DNA of 64,000 nt. Source: Formicarius rufipectus. Lineage: Eukaryota > Chordata > Aves > Passeriformes > Formicariidae. Shown piece by piece: positions 12,120 through 22,900 of this stretch. Location of the stretch: NCBI GenBank assembly GCA_013399695.1, contig VXAU01003994.1, positions 726,116 through 790,115 of the forward strand. The letters are read 5' to 3'. Every line of letters begins with the position of its first letter. Positions within the stretch are counted from its first letter, which is position 1. A model generated the notes under the pieces. The model ran no database searches. It had not been told where the DNA came from and was given only the letters and a program-made list of their open reading frames with translations. The position numbers and the translations under genes are program-made.

Positions 12120-14410
12120 CTTGGGTATTAATGAAAAGCAAAGGATATTGTTAGTGTGCAGGCCCCTTTTATATCATACATGTTTTACAAATTTATCATT
12201 GTCAGAAAAGTGAGAAGTGTTACTCATACTTCACTTGTTTCTCATGTTTTATTCATCTCCTTATTAATGAGAAATTAGTAACTGAAAGTTAAACCCTGGC
12301 CAATTACATTAGAACCCACTCACACTTTCTTTTTTCTCGTTAGCAGCTGAAAGAAACCATAACCTGAAAAAGTTAGTCTTGAAAAAAAAAAAACCACCAC
12401 CAAAAAAAAACAAACAAAAAACCCCAAAACCAAACAANNNNNNNNNNNNNNNNNNNNNCAAACAAACAAAAAACCCCAAAACCAAACACAAACAAACAAA
12501 AACAAAAACAAAAAAAAAAACACAACGGAAATGTAGCCCAGGACACCCTTGGAAAATAACGTCCTGATGTACTTATAACTCAGATGTAGCTCATGTAAAT
12601 TTTAGGACCTCCTACTGGTTTAAAGGCAAATTGAGAATTAAACATTTTGTATTTCCAATAAATGTGGGTTTTTTCTTGCTGTGTATTTTTAATCTTAACG
12701 CTTTCCTCTGTTAAACTGAAAAAAACCAAACCAACCTCAAATGAACACTACCCTTTTGACGCAGGAAGCCTCTGTGGAGGCCTGCCCGAGAGTCGATAAC
12801 CAAACTCGAGTTAGAAAAGAGGACCTGAAGCCTTGCAACCTTTTTTCTGACTATCGCGTCCCACCACCCTTTTCGGACCCTCTTACCTTGACGCACTCGG
12901 CTGCAGTTGACAAACTCTCTTTACTATCAAACACTTGCTTACTGAAGGCATCTACAAACATCCTCATGGAAGAGCGGGCCCAGACCACAAAGGCCGAGTA
13001 GCAGCCGCTGTTGCCCGCGAAGTCCGTCTCGAACTCCCTGGCGGTCTCCAGCAGGCTGGTGAAGAACACGTGGCAGAGCTTGTGGATGTAGAGCAGCGTG
13101 GCGCCCTCGATGCGCAGCTGTCGGATGGCAGTGTGCACGGCGGCCGCCCGGTTCTTCAGGAAGAGCTCGCAGGCCTTGGTGGACTGTCCCAGGCGGATGA
13201 GCTGGGACACGGCTCGGCGGGTGGCCCGCGGCCCTCCTCGCAGCGACCGGTCAGGGGACAGCTCGAACACCAGCACGTCCGTGAGCTGCCGGACACGCTC
13301 GTCCACCTTGGCCCGCAGCTCCTTCACGGGCTGGCTCACAGGCTTGTCCCCCAGGTACTCGTTGAGTTTATCCAAGAGGTCCACCGCCCCCTCGAAGTCG
13401 CGCTGAGCTATGCAGACGTCCAGGTCCTCGGGCAGCTCCTGGATCCACTCAAGCGAGAGGTCTACAACCTCATCCTCAGCAGAGGGCTCCTCCTCCTCCT
13501 CCTCTTCCTCCTCATCGAAGGGGTTAGTGGACTCGGGAGGTGCTGGGGCAGGCCGGGGCAGGGCCTCCTGCTCCAGGCGGCGCTTCTCGCTGAGAGCCCG
13601 GTTGCGCTTGGTCTCCTCCAGCACCTCCAGCCACTCCTTCTTGATCTTGGCGTTCTCAGCCTGGAAGATGCGGCTCTCGGGGAACATGAGCAGCTTGAAC
13701 ATGTCCTTCATGGGCGGGTTGTCCTTGACGTTGACCACGGCCAGCCCGTCCAGGGGGTACAGCGCATCGTAGCGGTATGCCCCTCGCCGGCTGGGCAGCG
13801 CCGTGGCCACGAGCAGGCAGTCGTTCATGAGGAAGGCGTGCACCCGCTGGATCTGCGCCATGTGGTCCGCGTCGTATTCCACCAGGTCCCCGTTGTACAC
13901 CAGGTACTTGCCAGGGCTCTCCGGCAGGAGGTCGCGGCAGCCCTCCACCTTCTCCAGCAGGGTGGTGAGGGTGCGCTGCCGGCCCTCCTCGCTGGTCGCC
14001 GCGTCCTTGGCCGACAGCGGCAGGAAGGGGTCAGTGGCGGCGGCGCGGCGGGCGCCCAGCGCGGGGTCGTCGCGGTCGGCCTGCAGGAGCAGGGCCTGCG
14101 TGACGGCCTCCATGATGCCCTTCTGCTCGGTGAGGATGTGGCTCAGCTGGTACATCTCGCTCTCCAGGTAGCTGATCTCCCGCGCCGTCTCGATGAACTG
14201 CCGGTAGTTCTGGTACACGTTGCGCTTCAGGCTCTGCGCCGTCTCCTCGCTCAGCGCCTGGATGCGCTGCCGGTGCTCCTGCAGGTCCCGGTCGCCGTCC
14301 GACTGCTGCGACAGCTGCTTCACGTACTCCCCAGCCGCGAAGCCGCCCGACTCCAGCTGCCGCCGCAGCCGGCTCCCGCCGCCGCCGCCCTCGCCCAGCG
14401 ACAGTGCCAT
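11511..14410 (-). CDS. EXOC8: EXOC8 (Exo84), exocyst complex subunit 8, two coding exons, 710 aa
   Basis: EXOC8 is a subunit of the octameric exocyst, which tethers secretory vesicles to the plasma membrane; its PH domain binds RalA and phosphoinositides. CDS = join of 12887-14410 and 11511-12119 on the minus strand. Visible in order: N-terminal coiled-coil Vps51/Exo84-type segment (about residues 14-100, with QLSQQSDGDRDLQEHRQRIQ and YLESEMYQLSHILTEQK), PH domain (about 167-270, starting YLVYNGDLVEYDADHM), an acidic linker with a ten-Glu run (300-309) before the VDLSLEWIQELPEDLDVCIA motif, and the helical Exo84 C-terminal rod to residue 710, ending NPESTTSVV. The human protein is 725 aa and has a longer Gly/Ala linker after the coiled coil. 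The start at 14410 has strong Kozak context (GCCATGG) and aligns with the human N-terminus. It is divergent to SPRTN. Oddity: human EXOC8 is a single exon. Confidence 0.97.
12379..12520. repeat. A/C-rich low-complexity repeat flanking an assembly gap
   Basis: The string CAAAAAACCCCAAAACCAAACA occurs on both sides of the N run, so the gap probably hides additional or collapsed tandem copies. On the transcribed strand it reads as GGTTTTGGGGTTTTTT. Confidence 0.8.
12438..12458. other. Assembly gap (21 N)
   Basis: Run of N inside the EXOC8 intron repeat. No coding sequence is lost. Confidence 0.99.
12887..14410 (-). CDS. EXOC8: EXOC8 exon 1 (residues 1-508)
   Basis: Very GC-rich exon inside the CpG island. 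It encodes the coiled coil, the PH domain, the Glu-rich linker (a GAG/GAA microsatellite at about 13485-13515, so possibly length-variable) and the first part of the C-terminal rod, ending ...ESLSTAAECVK at the splice donor. The frame stays open upstream of the ATG to about 14929, but that stretch is antisense to SPRTN exon 1 and is not part of the protein. Confidence 0.96.
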
Positions 14411-14624
14411 GGCCCCTTTGCTCCCGCCGCCGGGGACAGCGGGCCGGGGGACGCGATGGGGACGCGCCGGGCTGGGGCGGGCCCCGGCAGGAGAGGAACG
14501 GGGGAAGAGGGAAGAGGATCCCGGCGCGTGCGCGCTTTGGAATGAGGAGGAGGAGGAGGCGGTGGCATTCCCTGGGATGGGTGCTGCGCGTGCGCTGGCA
14601 GGCCCCGGCCCGTGGCTTGTCACC
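14411..14624. promoter_or_regulatory. Bidirectional CpG-island promoter between EXOC8 and SPRTN
   Basis: Only 214 bp separate the two divergent start codons. The stretch is CpG-rich with no TATA box in evidence. It contains a GC box (GGGGCGGGCC, 14474-14483) and the identical 10-mer GCGCGTGCGC twice (14524-14533 and 14586-14595). On the minus strand this reads GCGCACGCGC, an exact match to the NRF1 core GCGCAYGCGC. Transcription start sites cannot be placed from sequence alone. Confidence 0.8.
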
Positions 14625-14905
14625 ATGGCGGAAGCTGCGCCCCGCGGGGAGGACGGGGATTTCTTGCTGGCGCTCAGGCTCCAGAGAGAGTGGGAAGAGG
14701 AGGATAAGGCGGCGGCAGCGGCAGAGACGGCAGCAGCAAAGCGCACTGATGTCCCGCCGCCCCGCCCGCTGTCGGTGGTGGACGAGGCGTGGGAGCTGCT
14801 GGACCCCAGCCCCGACGTGCACGCCCTGTTCGTGCATTTCAACCAGACGCTCTTCTGGAGGAAGCTGGAGGCGGTCACGGTGTCCTGGAGCCCCCGCATG
14901 ACCAG
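14625..14905 (+). CDS. SPRTN: SPRTN exon 1
   Basis: Encodes residues 1-93 plus two bases of codon 94: the LALRLQREW helix, the Ala-rich linker and the start of the SprT fold (DPSPDVHALFVHFNQTLFW). Donor CCAG|GTGCGG. It lies inside the CpG island. Confidence 0.95.
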
Positions 14906-17900
14906 GTGCGGCACCGAGCGGGGGGGCAATGGTGATGTGATGTGGCGGAGGGGAGGGGCTGGCGGGGCTTCGCTGCCGGGGCAGCGGCAGGGACAGGGAT
15001 AGGGTCACGGGCAGGCGGTGGGAAAGCTGATCCTTGTGTTTCGGGAGCAGCCCGAGGGGCCCCGGTGTCCAGGCCGTGGGAAGAGGCCGCCGCACGGCTG
15101 AGTGTCGGGGGACAGAGGCAAAGCTGTCGCTTGTCGCTGCCTGCCGCTCCTGCTTGTGCCGAGGCCGCCGCTTCTTCTCCCAGGCACTCGAATGTCCCGC
15201 ATCCCTGGCACTGCTCGTGCAGCAGGACACGGGTCGGTCGCTGTGGTTGTCTGATGTGCCTTTCATCTGTCGGCCCTGGCAGCCATCAGTGGCTTCTCCC
15301 GGGGTGCAGGCCAGCCCGGAGGGATGTTAAAGTGGGAGAAATCACTTTGTGATTTCTTACACCGCTGTGTGTAAACCTCACGTACTCGTGTTGCTCCTCT
15401 GGTTCTCAGTGTTTGCGGTAGTTTTACAGCACAGCAGGAAGGCAGATATGAACCGCTAGTAGTATATTAGCAAAACTTAGAACAGACTAGGAAGGGGAAC
15501 ATACAAGAAATCTGAGACTGAACAAAACCGGGAGGCTTTGAAGTGCGGCCTGCAGTGCTGCAGAAGATGCACTTGCTGGCGGCTGAGTCCTGTCCCCTCT
15601 TATTCTTTGCTGGTTGCAGTGTTCTTCAGGCCCTTGAAACTACTTTGATATTGAACTGGTGGAGGACTAACTCAGTAGCACACACACAAGAAGATGTTTT
15701 CTGCTGGATTAGCACACAGAAGTGATGGTGTATAAAGGTTCAGTGTGTCAGAAGTTGAGGGAGGGTGAGGAGTGAAATTGAAGCAACCAGCAGCTAACTC
15801 AGTGTTTGCTGCCATGAGTCTCCAGCCTCCGTTTAGTGTGTTTCACTCCAACACAAGTTCCAAAGGAAACAGTCCTCTGCTTCCTAAACAGATTTTTCTA
15901 CTCTAAGGAAGTTGTGGGTTGGATTTTTTCCATTGCTTAATGATGCTGAGATTTTCAAGTAAATACTAAAAATGTGTTTTTTTCATATTCTGAGTGACCT
16001 AGTGTGTGTTGGAAGGAGGTGGCATTTTAATTTAAATTCTCCATTTTCTTCATGTACTACAGAAACAGGTAGATTTTCATATTTTCTTTCTGCATGTCTT
16101 CTCAGCTCTGCTGGAATCTGTACATACCATGAAAAAAGTGGATTGTGTTCTATTCGTCTAAGTGAGCCACTGCTAAAGTTAAGACCAAGGAAGGATCTTG
16201 TTGAGGTATTTGAAGATTGCTTATGAATCGGCACATAAAATTTATTGGGCCTACCCCCTCTCGCTCCATATGAATATTTTACATTTCATAGTGGGATTCT
16301 GACATACAGTGACTTGGAGATGGTAAAAATAGTGGTGTCTTTACTGTTTTGTTTGTGTGACCTATGTTGCAATATCATGGCAGTCTTTAGTTTTATGTTT
16401 CTAAATGGGCAATTCCAAGTAAGAGTCTGAAGTTGCTTGTTTATTTTACTGTCTTTATAAAGAGAAAAAAAGGCACTAAGTTTTTAACTTCTAAATTATC
16501 CGTTAGTATTCAAAACAAACATGGACTGTAGTTTCAAGAGAGCCAACAACAGAAAATATGGATATAGGATATGACAGTTAACACGACTTTGTGTTGCTTC
16601 TTGCGCCTCCATCAGAGCTGCTGCTTTAAGCTGACTGAACATTCAGATTTACCTAATGAACAGAAATGCTGTAGAGTTTCGACTTTCTCACAAGTGGCTC
16701 TTTTTTTGGGTTGTAGAGGGAATGATCTCTTTAAAGATGTGACTTAAGTTTGAGGATTATTTCTTCTTTTTTCAGTGTCATTTGTTGAGTAATATTCTCC
16801 TGTATGTTTTGGTGGTATGGGAATAGAGGTAATGTGGTTTGATAGATCTTATATGTTCTTATGATGCAGACTGAACATGTGAATGCTCAAAGTTAAGACT
16901 GGTATCACGATCAGTAAAATATTTGCAGCTTAATTTTGAAACTATATATAATGCTTTTCAGTAAATATCTAATGATTTGCATAATTTCAGACGCTGTTGC
17001 ATGAAATGATCCATGCCCTGCTCTTTGTTACTCATAACTACAAAGATCGTGAATCTCATGGACCGGAGTTCTGCAAACACATGCGTCGCATTAATCGCTT
17101 GACTGGAGCCCATGTCACAGTAAGCATAATCCTCTTAACCTAATGTAATAGAGTCTTCCTGATTTGGTGTTTTAGTTGCGTGGTGTGGTACGAGGAACAT
17201 GCTTGTTCTTGTCAGACGCTCCACAGTCGGTACTGGTACAAATTTGCATCCAAGTGTGTGCCAATTCCATAGTTATTTTGTTGGGGGCAGTAGTTGGGAA
17301 CAGGTTGAGGAAGATGTGTTGAGTTGTTAGTCATATAATTTTCAAGTATACTCTCTGTAACTACTTTTCTTTAAGCTTTTGTGGTAAACTTGAAACAGCT
17401 TAATGATAGGAGGGACAGAATAGCTTCATGTTCAGAGTAGATATTTGTGGAAGAGTCTATTTAGTTAAGATTTGTATCAGTAGAGGTTAATGCTGTTTAT
17501 GTCGATGATATTTAAAAATAATGTGTCTGATAAGATCAATTAAGGTAATAGAGGGAGGGAGAACACCAGTATCATTTGCAATGCGTTCTAAACAGTTCAT
17601 CACTTAGAGTGATGATTTCCAAAATTATTTCATTGCAGTTCAGACAAGATAGCTGGAACATATTCTTTGGTTTTTTTAAGCTTTGTTTTAATGGTTCCTA
17701 AATGTTGATCAAATTTTACTGGGGTCCAGCTCTTTTAACTAGTAATGTAAAAATCACAACAGTAGTGGAAATGACAATATAGATTTTTAAAAAAATATTG
17801 TAGAGCTACTGATATAAAATCAGAAACTTTCTGAATGACTGTTTTGTTGTTTGTTTGTTTGTTTTTTTAACTTAGATTTATCATAATTTTTATGATGAGA

Positions 17901-19154
17901 TTGATCTGTACCGCCAGCACTGGTGGCGATGCAATGGCCCCTGTCAATCCAGAGGACCTTACTTTGGGTATGTGAAGCGCTCAATGAATAGAGCACCCTC
18001 TGCGCACGACTTGTGGTGGGATGACCATCAAAGGACATGTGGGGGTACGTTCACAAAAGTGAAAGAGCCAGAGAAATTCTCGAAGAAATCAAATCTTAAA
18101 ACTGAGCCAGCAAAACTTCCACATTTCAAGTCAAAGAACAAAGGTATTTTATGAATATTTTTTTCTTTTCTAAACTGATTTTGTCCAAATATTTTCTTGA
18201 ACAAATATGGACCAACCACTACATAAGCTTTGTTTAGGTGTTATGTAGCAAAGAACAGGGCCCGATTTTTATGTGCATTTCTAGGCTCCTTTTCATCTGA
18301 ATTGTCTGCGAAAAGTTTAGTTTGATGCCCTACTTTCAAGGAGCAGATTTTTAGTGTGAAGCACATCAAATGATTTTCATATAGAAAAGTTACTGATTTA
18401 TTTTTTATCTTATTTTGCAGGCAAGACACAAATGCATGGTACTCAAGATCTGATGCCTTTTAGTGGAATGGGTTATCGGCTTGGAGGAGGAGACGGTGTA
18501 CTTTCAGAAAAAAACACAAATGCCAGCAGCAGCACTGGAAACAGTGAGGCACATGGTTCACAGCATTATTCAGCAGTAAGGGCAAGACCTATCCCTAAAA
18601 ATGAGATAAAAATTGAAAAATTACCCCATAGTGGCATCTTTCCTCTTCATACCAATGATGCCAGTGAGAAGATGAACTTGCCTTTCAAGCGTGAATTTCC
18701 TAAACCCTCTGCTGCTAATACAGAAGATTATGAGAATGATTGTGGATCACCTGCTAGAATGGCTCATGTTAGGGAAGAAAAATCAAACCAAGGCTCTGCA
18801 AATAAGAAGAGGGCTCTGCCATCTCTCAGCTGTCCACCAAAACAAGTTTGTTTGGAGCAGACAACAACAGCTCAGGTTGCATCTGAAAAAAAAAGCTTAG
18901 AATGTATTAATAGACTGCAGCAATGGCCAAAAATGGAAGACAAAACCGCCTTTGAAAAGTATTTCATTAGAAAAGGGGGTACTGATGTCACTTTAAGTGT
19001 AAATACAACTATGAAAACCAAAGCTGAATTTACACAGTCCTGTGCAAGTTCTAGCAATCCTGTGAGGCAGGATAAAAATGTCACTTGTCCTGTGTGCAAG
19101 ACTGAAGTTCTAGAATCCAAAATAAATGAACATCTTGATTCTTGTCTTACCTGA
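14625..19154 (+). CDS. SPRTN: SPRTN (DVC1/Spartan), DNA-dependent metalloprotease, 503 aa, five exons
   Basis: SPRTN is a nuclear zinc protease that cleaves proteins crosslinked to DNA at replication forks. CDS = join(14625-14905, 16106-16205, 16991-17119, 17876-18143, 18421-19154), all GT-AG, and the frame is continuous. Visible parts: N-terminal helix FLLALRLQREWEEED; SprT protease domain with HEMIH (H131, E132, H135) and third ligand H150 (ESHGPEF); zinc-binding subdomain C189-C193 with H214/H221/C225; SHP box FSGMGYRLG (273-281) for p97/VCP; and UBZ4 ubiquitin-binding finger C482, C485, H497, C501. The start has a CACCATGG context and human-like sequence follows. About 20 residues are added in the N-terminal region, partly an Ala-rich linker. 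The PIP box expected around 345-352 is degenerate, and the protein stops two residues after the UBZ, whereas human continues about 14 residues. It is divergent to EXOC8 and convergent to EGLN1. Confidence 0.97.
16106..16205 (+). CDS. SPRTN: SPRTN exon 2
   Basis: Acceptor TTCTCAG. Encodes SAGICTYHEKSGLCSIRLSE and PLLKLRPRKDLVE of the SprT domain. Donor GAG|GTATTT, phase 0. Confidence 0.95.
16991..17119 (+). CDS. SPRTN: SPRTN exon 3 (catalytic HEMIH)
   Basis: Acceptor ATTTCAG. A 43-codon exon carrying the zinc-protease signature TLLHEMIHALLF and the third histidine in ESHGPEFCKHM. Donor ACA|GTAAGC, phase 0. Confidence 0.96.
17876..18143 (+). CDS. SPRTN: SPRTN exon 4
   Basis: Acceptor AACTTAG. 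Begins IYHNFYDEIDLYRQHWWRC and contains the zinc-binding subdomain through DHQRTCGGTFTKVKEPE and a Lys-rich basic tract. Donor AAAG|GTATTT, phase 1. Confidence 0.95.
18421..19154 (+). CDS. SPRTN: SPRTN exon 5 (SHP, UBZ, stop)
   Basis: Acceptor TTTTGCAG. Encodes the disordered C-terminal half: SHP box, degenerate PIP region, a basic NKKR stretch, the MEDKTAFEKYFIRK block conserved with human and the UBZ4 finger. TGA is at 19152-19154. Confidence 0.95.
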
Positions 19155-19905
19155 AACAGGAAAAAGCTGTCTTAAAAAGATAAATCAGGGCTGAAAACAT
19201 TACTTGCAAGTTACTTTGCTCAGGGTTTGCTTAGCTGTGGTTACATTACTCTGTGCCTGTTCTGAAGTGGACTTTAAGCCATTACTGACCCCCATACCCT
19301 GACACTAGCAAGTAAAAATAGTGAGGAATACTGCTAGCAATACTGGTAAAGATTGTTCCTGGGCATGTCATAAAAGCCTTCATGATTTTTCAGTTAAACT
19401 TCCAGTGCTTCACAGGTCAAATTAGGATGAATGTTACATTACCTGGCAGTCTTTATTTTGCTCCTTTTGGAAGCCAGCCAGCTTGGTGGGCAGAACCGGA
19501 GAGGCTGGTCAGTTGAGTACTAAAGCCATGAAAAGTTACGAACGCCGGGCACATGTGTTTTCTGTATAAGCTTCCTGAAACATTAATAGTTCTCTTGTTG
19601 CACTAAAGTATTTAACAGGTTAAGCATTAAGTAGTTTGATGCTTTACCTGTAAAACTGTAAATATGTTTGCTTAAACACAAAATTATTTCTAGAAAAATA
19701 GTTTTTAAGCAAAATTGTCTTATGTATTTGTGCTGTAATTTTAAATGGCTGTATCAGCCTGGTTAGTACATTTGCCTCATTACTTGCTGCTTTCTTAACT
19801 CTCTTTAAATATTTTGTATTTTTTAAAGTATTGCCACTATGGAAGTTTAATGTAAATAGTTTTATTCTTGCATACACTAAATAAAATGTTATTGAATTTC
19901 AAATT
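19155..19905 (+). other. SPRTN: SPRTN 3' UTR
   Basis: AT-rich sequence from the stop codon to about 20 bases past the AATAAA at 19880. The exact cleavage site is inferred. Confidence 0.75.
19880..19885 (+). terminator. SPRTN: SPRTN poly(A) signal AATAAA
   Basis: Canonical hexamer 726 bases after the stop codon, followed by a T-rich stretch suited to cleavage and processing. Confidence 0.8.
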
Positions 19906-22900
19906 TCCATTAAGCCTGGCCATTTTGTGCTACTTACCAGTGGATTCTTCTGTATATCTAAAAACAGTCTGGTTTAACAGAGCCTTTCTGAATTAACAAT
20001 TTTCCTTCTTAAATTTCCCTGTAAAAACAGGTGCTAGTGAATACAGATTGCATCAAATTCTGCTTTTTCCATCATATTTTTAAAACAGGTTTGCTTTTGT
20101 TGCACTTCTGTGAAAAATTTTACAAATACTGATTCTGAAGCTTGATTTGCCCTGTTAAGTTTCTATACTTACTTCTTTAGACTGTAGCCTCTATCAGTGT
20201 TTCCAGTGAAACTTGACTTTTACAAGGACAGGACGACCCAGAAGTATTTGTACTGTCATGTTTTTAAGATGAGAATGAGATTTGCACCACAAAGGGTCTC
20301 ACATCATGAAGCATTTTTGAAAGGTATTTCCCTTAAAATTGTTCTCATCAGTTTCCTCATTTGTCTTTCCTACTGTGACAGATAGTATAAAGGAGAAGGA
20401 AGGATTGTGTGTGGTTCTTCTAAGTTGTTCATTTGAACAACAAATAGAAAACAAATGTGGGATTTGACCTGGGGAATTTAGTGAAGAGTATAACCTGTAA
20501 AGGCAGGGAGAGGGGAACTCAAGCTATAGGCAAGTCCTGTCTTTAATATACAAATGTCCTAAAATAGATCTGCTGTCCAAACAATTGAGCGGTTCTGTAC
20601 TAGCTGTGGAAAAACAGCACCTCTGCTCATGTGCTTTTACAAGGAAGTATTCTAATGCCAAGATCCCTTTTATCCAGAAAGGCTTTTTGCAGTTGCTGTT
20701 GCAGGATGTTATTGTCTTATGGCTGCCTTCTTTTGGGCTATGTTGCTACAAATGCTGTTTCTGTTAAATGTTTTTGAATACAGTGTCCTACCCACAGTGA
20801 TAATGATTACCAGTGTGTTTTTAAAATACACTGCTCAGTTTGGGTCAAAGGTGAGAAATTTCATCTTCTCTATCAGTTGACTTTGTCCTCAGTGAGTTTA
20901 GACACTGCCTAGAACAACACAAGCTGGTAATGAGTCTTGGACAAACATGCTTCACTGAAGTGCAGCATAAATTGCCTGACTGGAAATTTAAGAAAAAATA
21001 GACCTGCTTTCTGGGGCAAAGCAGATATGAAAGGGGATCAAGTGGGTGCATGCTGTTTCTCAACAAATGGCTCAGCAAACTAAAGGCAAAAGCCATCTCA
21101 TTTTGTGGTGATATACTAGAATTGCTCCAATTGATTCAGAGAAGAGTTCTAGAGGTTAAACTACTTGAGTGGGGGTTAGCTCTTTCATTATTATAATAAG
21201 AGACTGCTTTTGAGTTGCCTTGAGAGTGGTTATCAGGTAAGAAATCTTGAGGATCAAATATTTTCAAGTATTTTTTACTTTATGGAAACATTATCTAGGA
21301 AGTTTTTTCGAAACTTGAGTTCTGATGAAGCAGGGGGAAGAATAATTTTTCTCTGGACTACTAAAATGCATTAGTATCTTGCAAGAAGACACATAATAGA
21401 AATAGTCTGCTTTATAACATGTTTTAAAAGCAATAATGTGCATTCCTCTATCCTTTATCATCTCCTGTAGTCCAATCACTATTTGTTTTCTCTTAGGATA
21501 TCTGGGCCACTTGAGAAGTATGTTTTCAGAGCAAGTTCAACCCTAATGCTCATGCATAAGCTGGTAAGCAAGCTACTTATATCTTGGTGGAAACACACCC
21601 CTCAGGCAGGGCAGGTGCTGCTGCTCCGACTGTGTAATCAGGAATCAATTAACTGAGCCCCACTTCTAAGGAACATTTTCCAAGAGAATAACTAGAGAAA
21701 TATTGTTCATTTGGAAGAGGCTGTGCTACCTGCCTCTGGTCCAATGTTAGGGATGAAGGACACCAGGTAATAATCTAGTACAAAATCAAATGCTAGAGAA
21801 GGCTTAGTCAGAACCGAGCAAGTAGTGAATAATTCCTGAGGTGTGAAGTAGCCATCAAACTTCGAGCTTCTTTTGCTGCACCAGGAAGATGTGCCACAGG
21901 CTAAATGGTTTGGGGGCATTTTGGTTTACCATGTGTGTTCTTCTGGAGCTCCTCGATTCTGTTGCATTTTCCACTCAAAGCATCTCTATACATCTTCAGG
22001 TAAAACAAATGACACTGTACTGAAGGATAACAGCAAGAAAGAATAAAGGGTGAGTTTCTGAGAAAAAAGCCAGATGGACATTTTGCTAAGTGGCTGGAGC
22101 AATTAATGGTGATGGTGGGATGATGCAGACTGCTCTGGCTGGAGAATGTTAAGAAAGTGCCGCCACAGCAGCTTGCTCCATCACTGCTGGATTTAGAACA
22201 TCATGTCTGTGCAGTCGCATTTTACCACCTTGAATTGAAAGGCCACTAAGAGGCTGTACTGGGTGACCTCCTGAGGTTACACCTGACCTACGTCCCCTTA
22301 TGAGGATGATTGTTGCTGCCTGACATGGTGAAGGCAGCAGTGAAACAGCTGATCTCCAGCAGCTGCTTCTTACCACCTAGCCTACAATTCATCAGTTTTA
22401 CACTCCAGACTGAAATGCCCAAGTTCCTATTTGCATCTGGATTATTACAGCTGTCTTAAAGTCTTAGGCTTAAAGAAACTAATTTTTTTCCATGTGCACA
22501 TAAAGACTCTACATAAAATTACCCTTAAGGTATAGTTTAGGGGTAGACGGGCCATGAAAGAGACTTGCATTTCACCACGTTCATGAAAATATTTGTGTTT
22601 TTCTCGTATCTATGGGGAAAAAAATGCCAAGACCCCGAGCTGTGTGGAGCTTTTGGATTCGCCAACAGGCCGTTAGGTGGCACTCCTTGCATGTAAGGAA
22701 TGCTTATTTCTTCCTCTCTGCCCTGTGCGGGGAGAGAGCAATGAGTGCGGAATTAGCAGGCTCGTATTTCACCTACAGCTGCACTCCCGGCTGACCATGG
22801 ATCAGCAGGAAACCTGACTGAACCACAGCAAATTCAAGGAGGAGGAATGAGAGGGAGGGAAAATCTGCAACTAGCTACAGGATGAGAAGTAAATTTACAA

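Larger units (their letters stand above)
12120..12886 (-). other. EXOC8: EXOC8 intron, 767 bp
   Basis: Donor GTAAGA at 12886 follows GTCAAG; acceptor AG at 12121-12120 precedes GTAGCT. Joining restores AECVK-VAKEHC, which is continuous in human EXOC8. The intron therefore sits in an AAG|GT proto-splice context. It contains A/C-rich low-complexity repeats around a 21-base assembly gap. Confidence 0.9.

Noticed and set aside
12935..14545. 536-codon plus-strand open frame
   Set aside because: Antisense shadow of EXOC8 exon 1 in GC-rich DNA with few stop codons. The minus frame is the conserved protein.
14411..14929. N-terminal extension of the EXOC8 frame
   Set aside because: It remains open only because of CpG-island composition and runs antisense through SPRTN exon 1. 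The ATG at 14410 has strong context and aligns with the known N-terminus.
14031..15266. 411-codon minus-strand open frame
   Set aside because: Out of frame with EXOC8, Arg/Pro/Ala-rich, with no family resemblance. A composition artefact.
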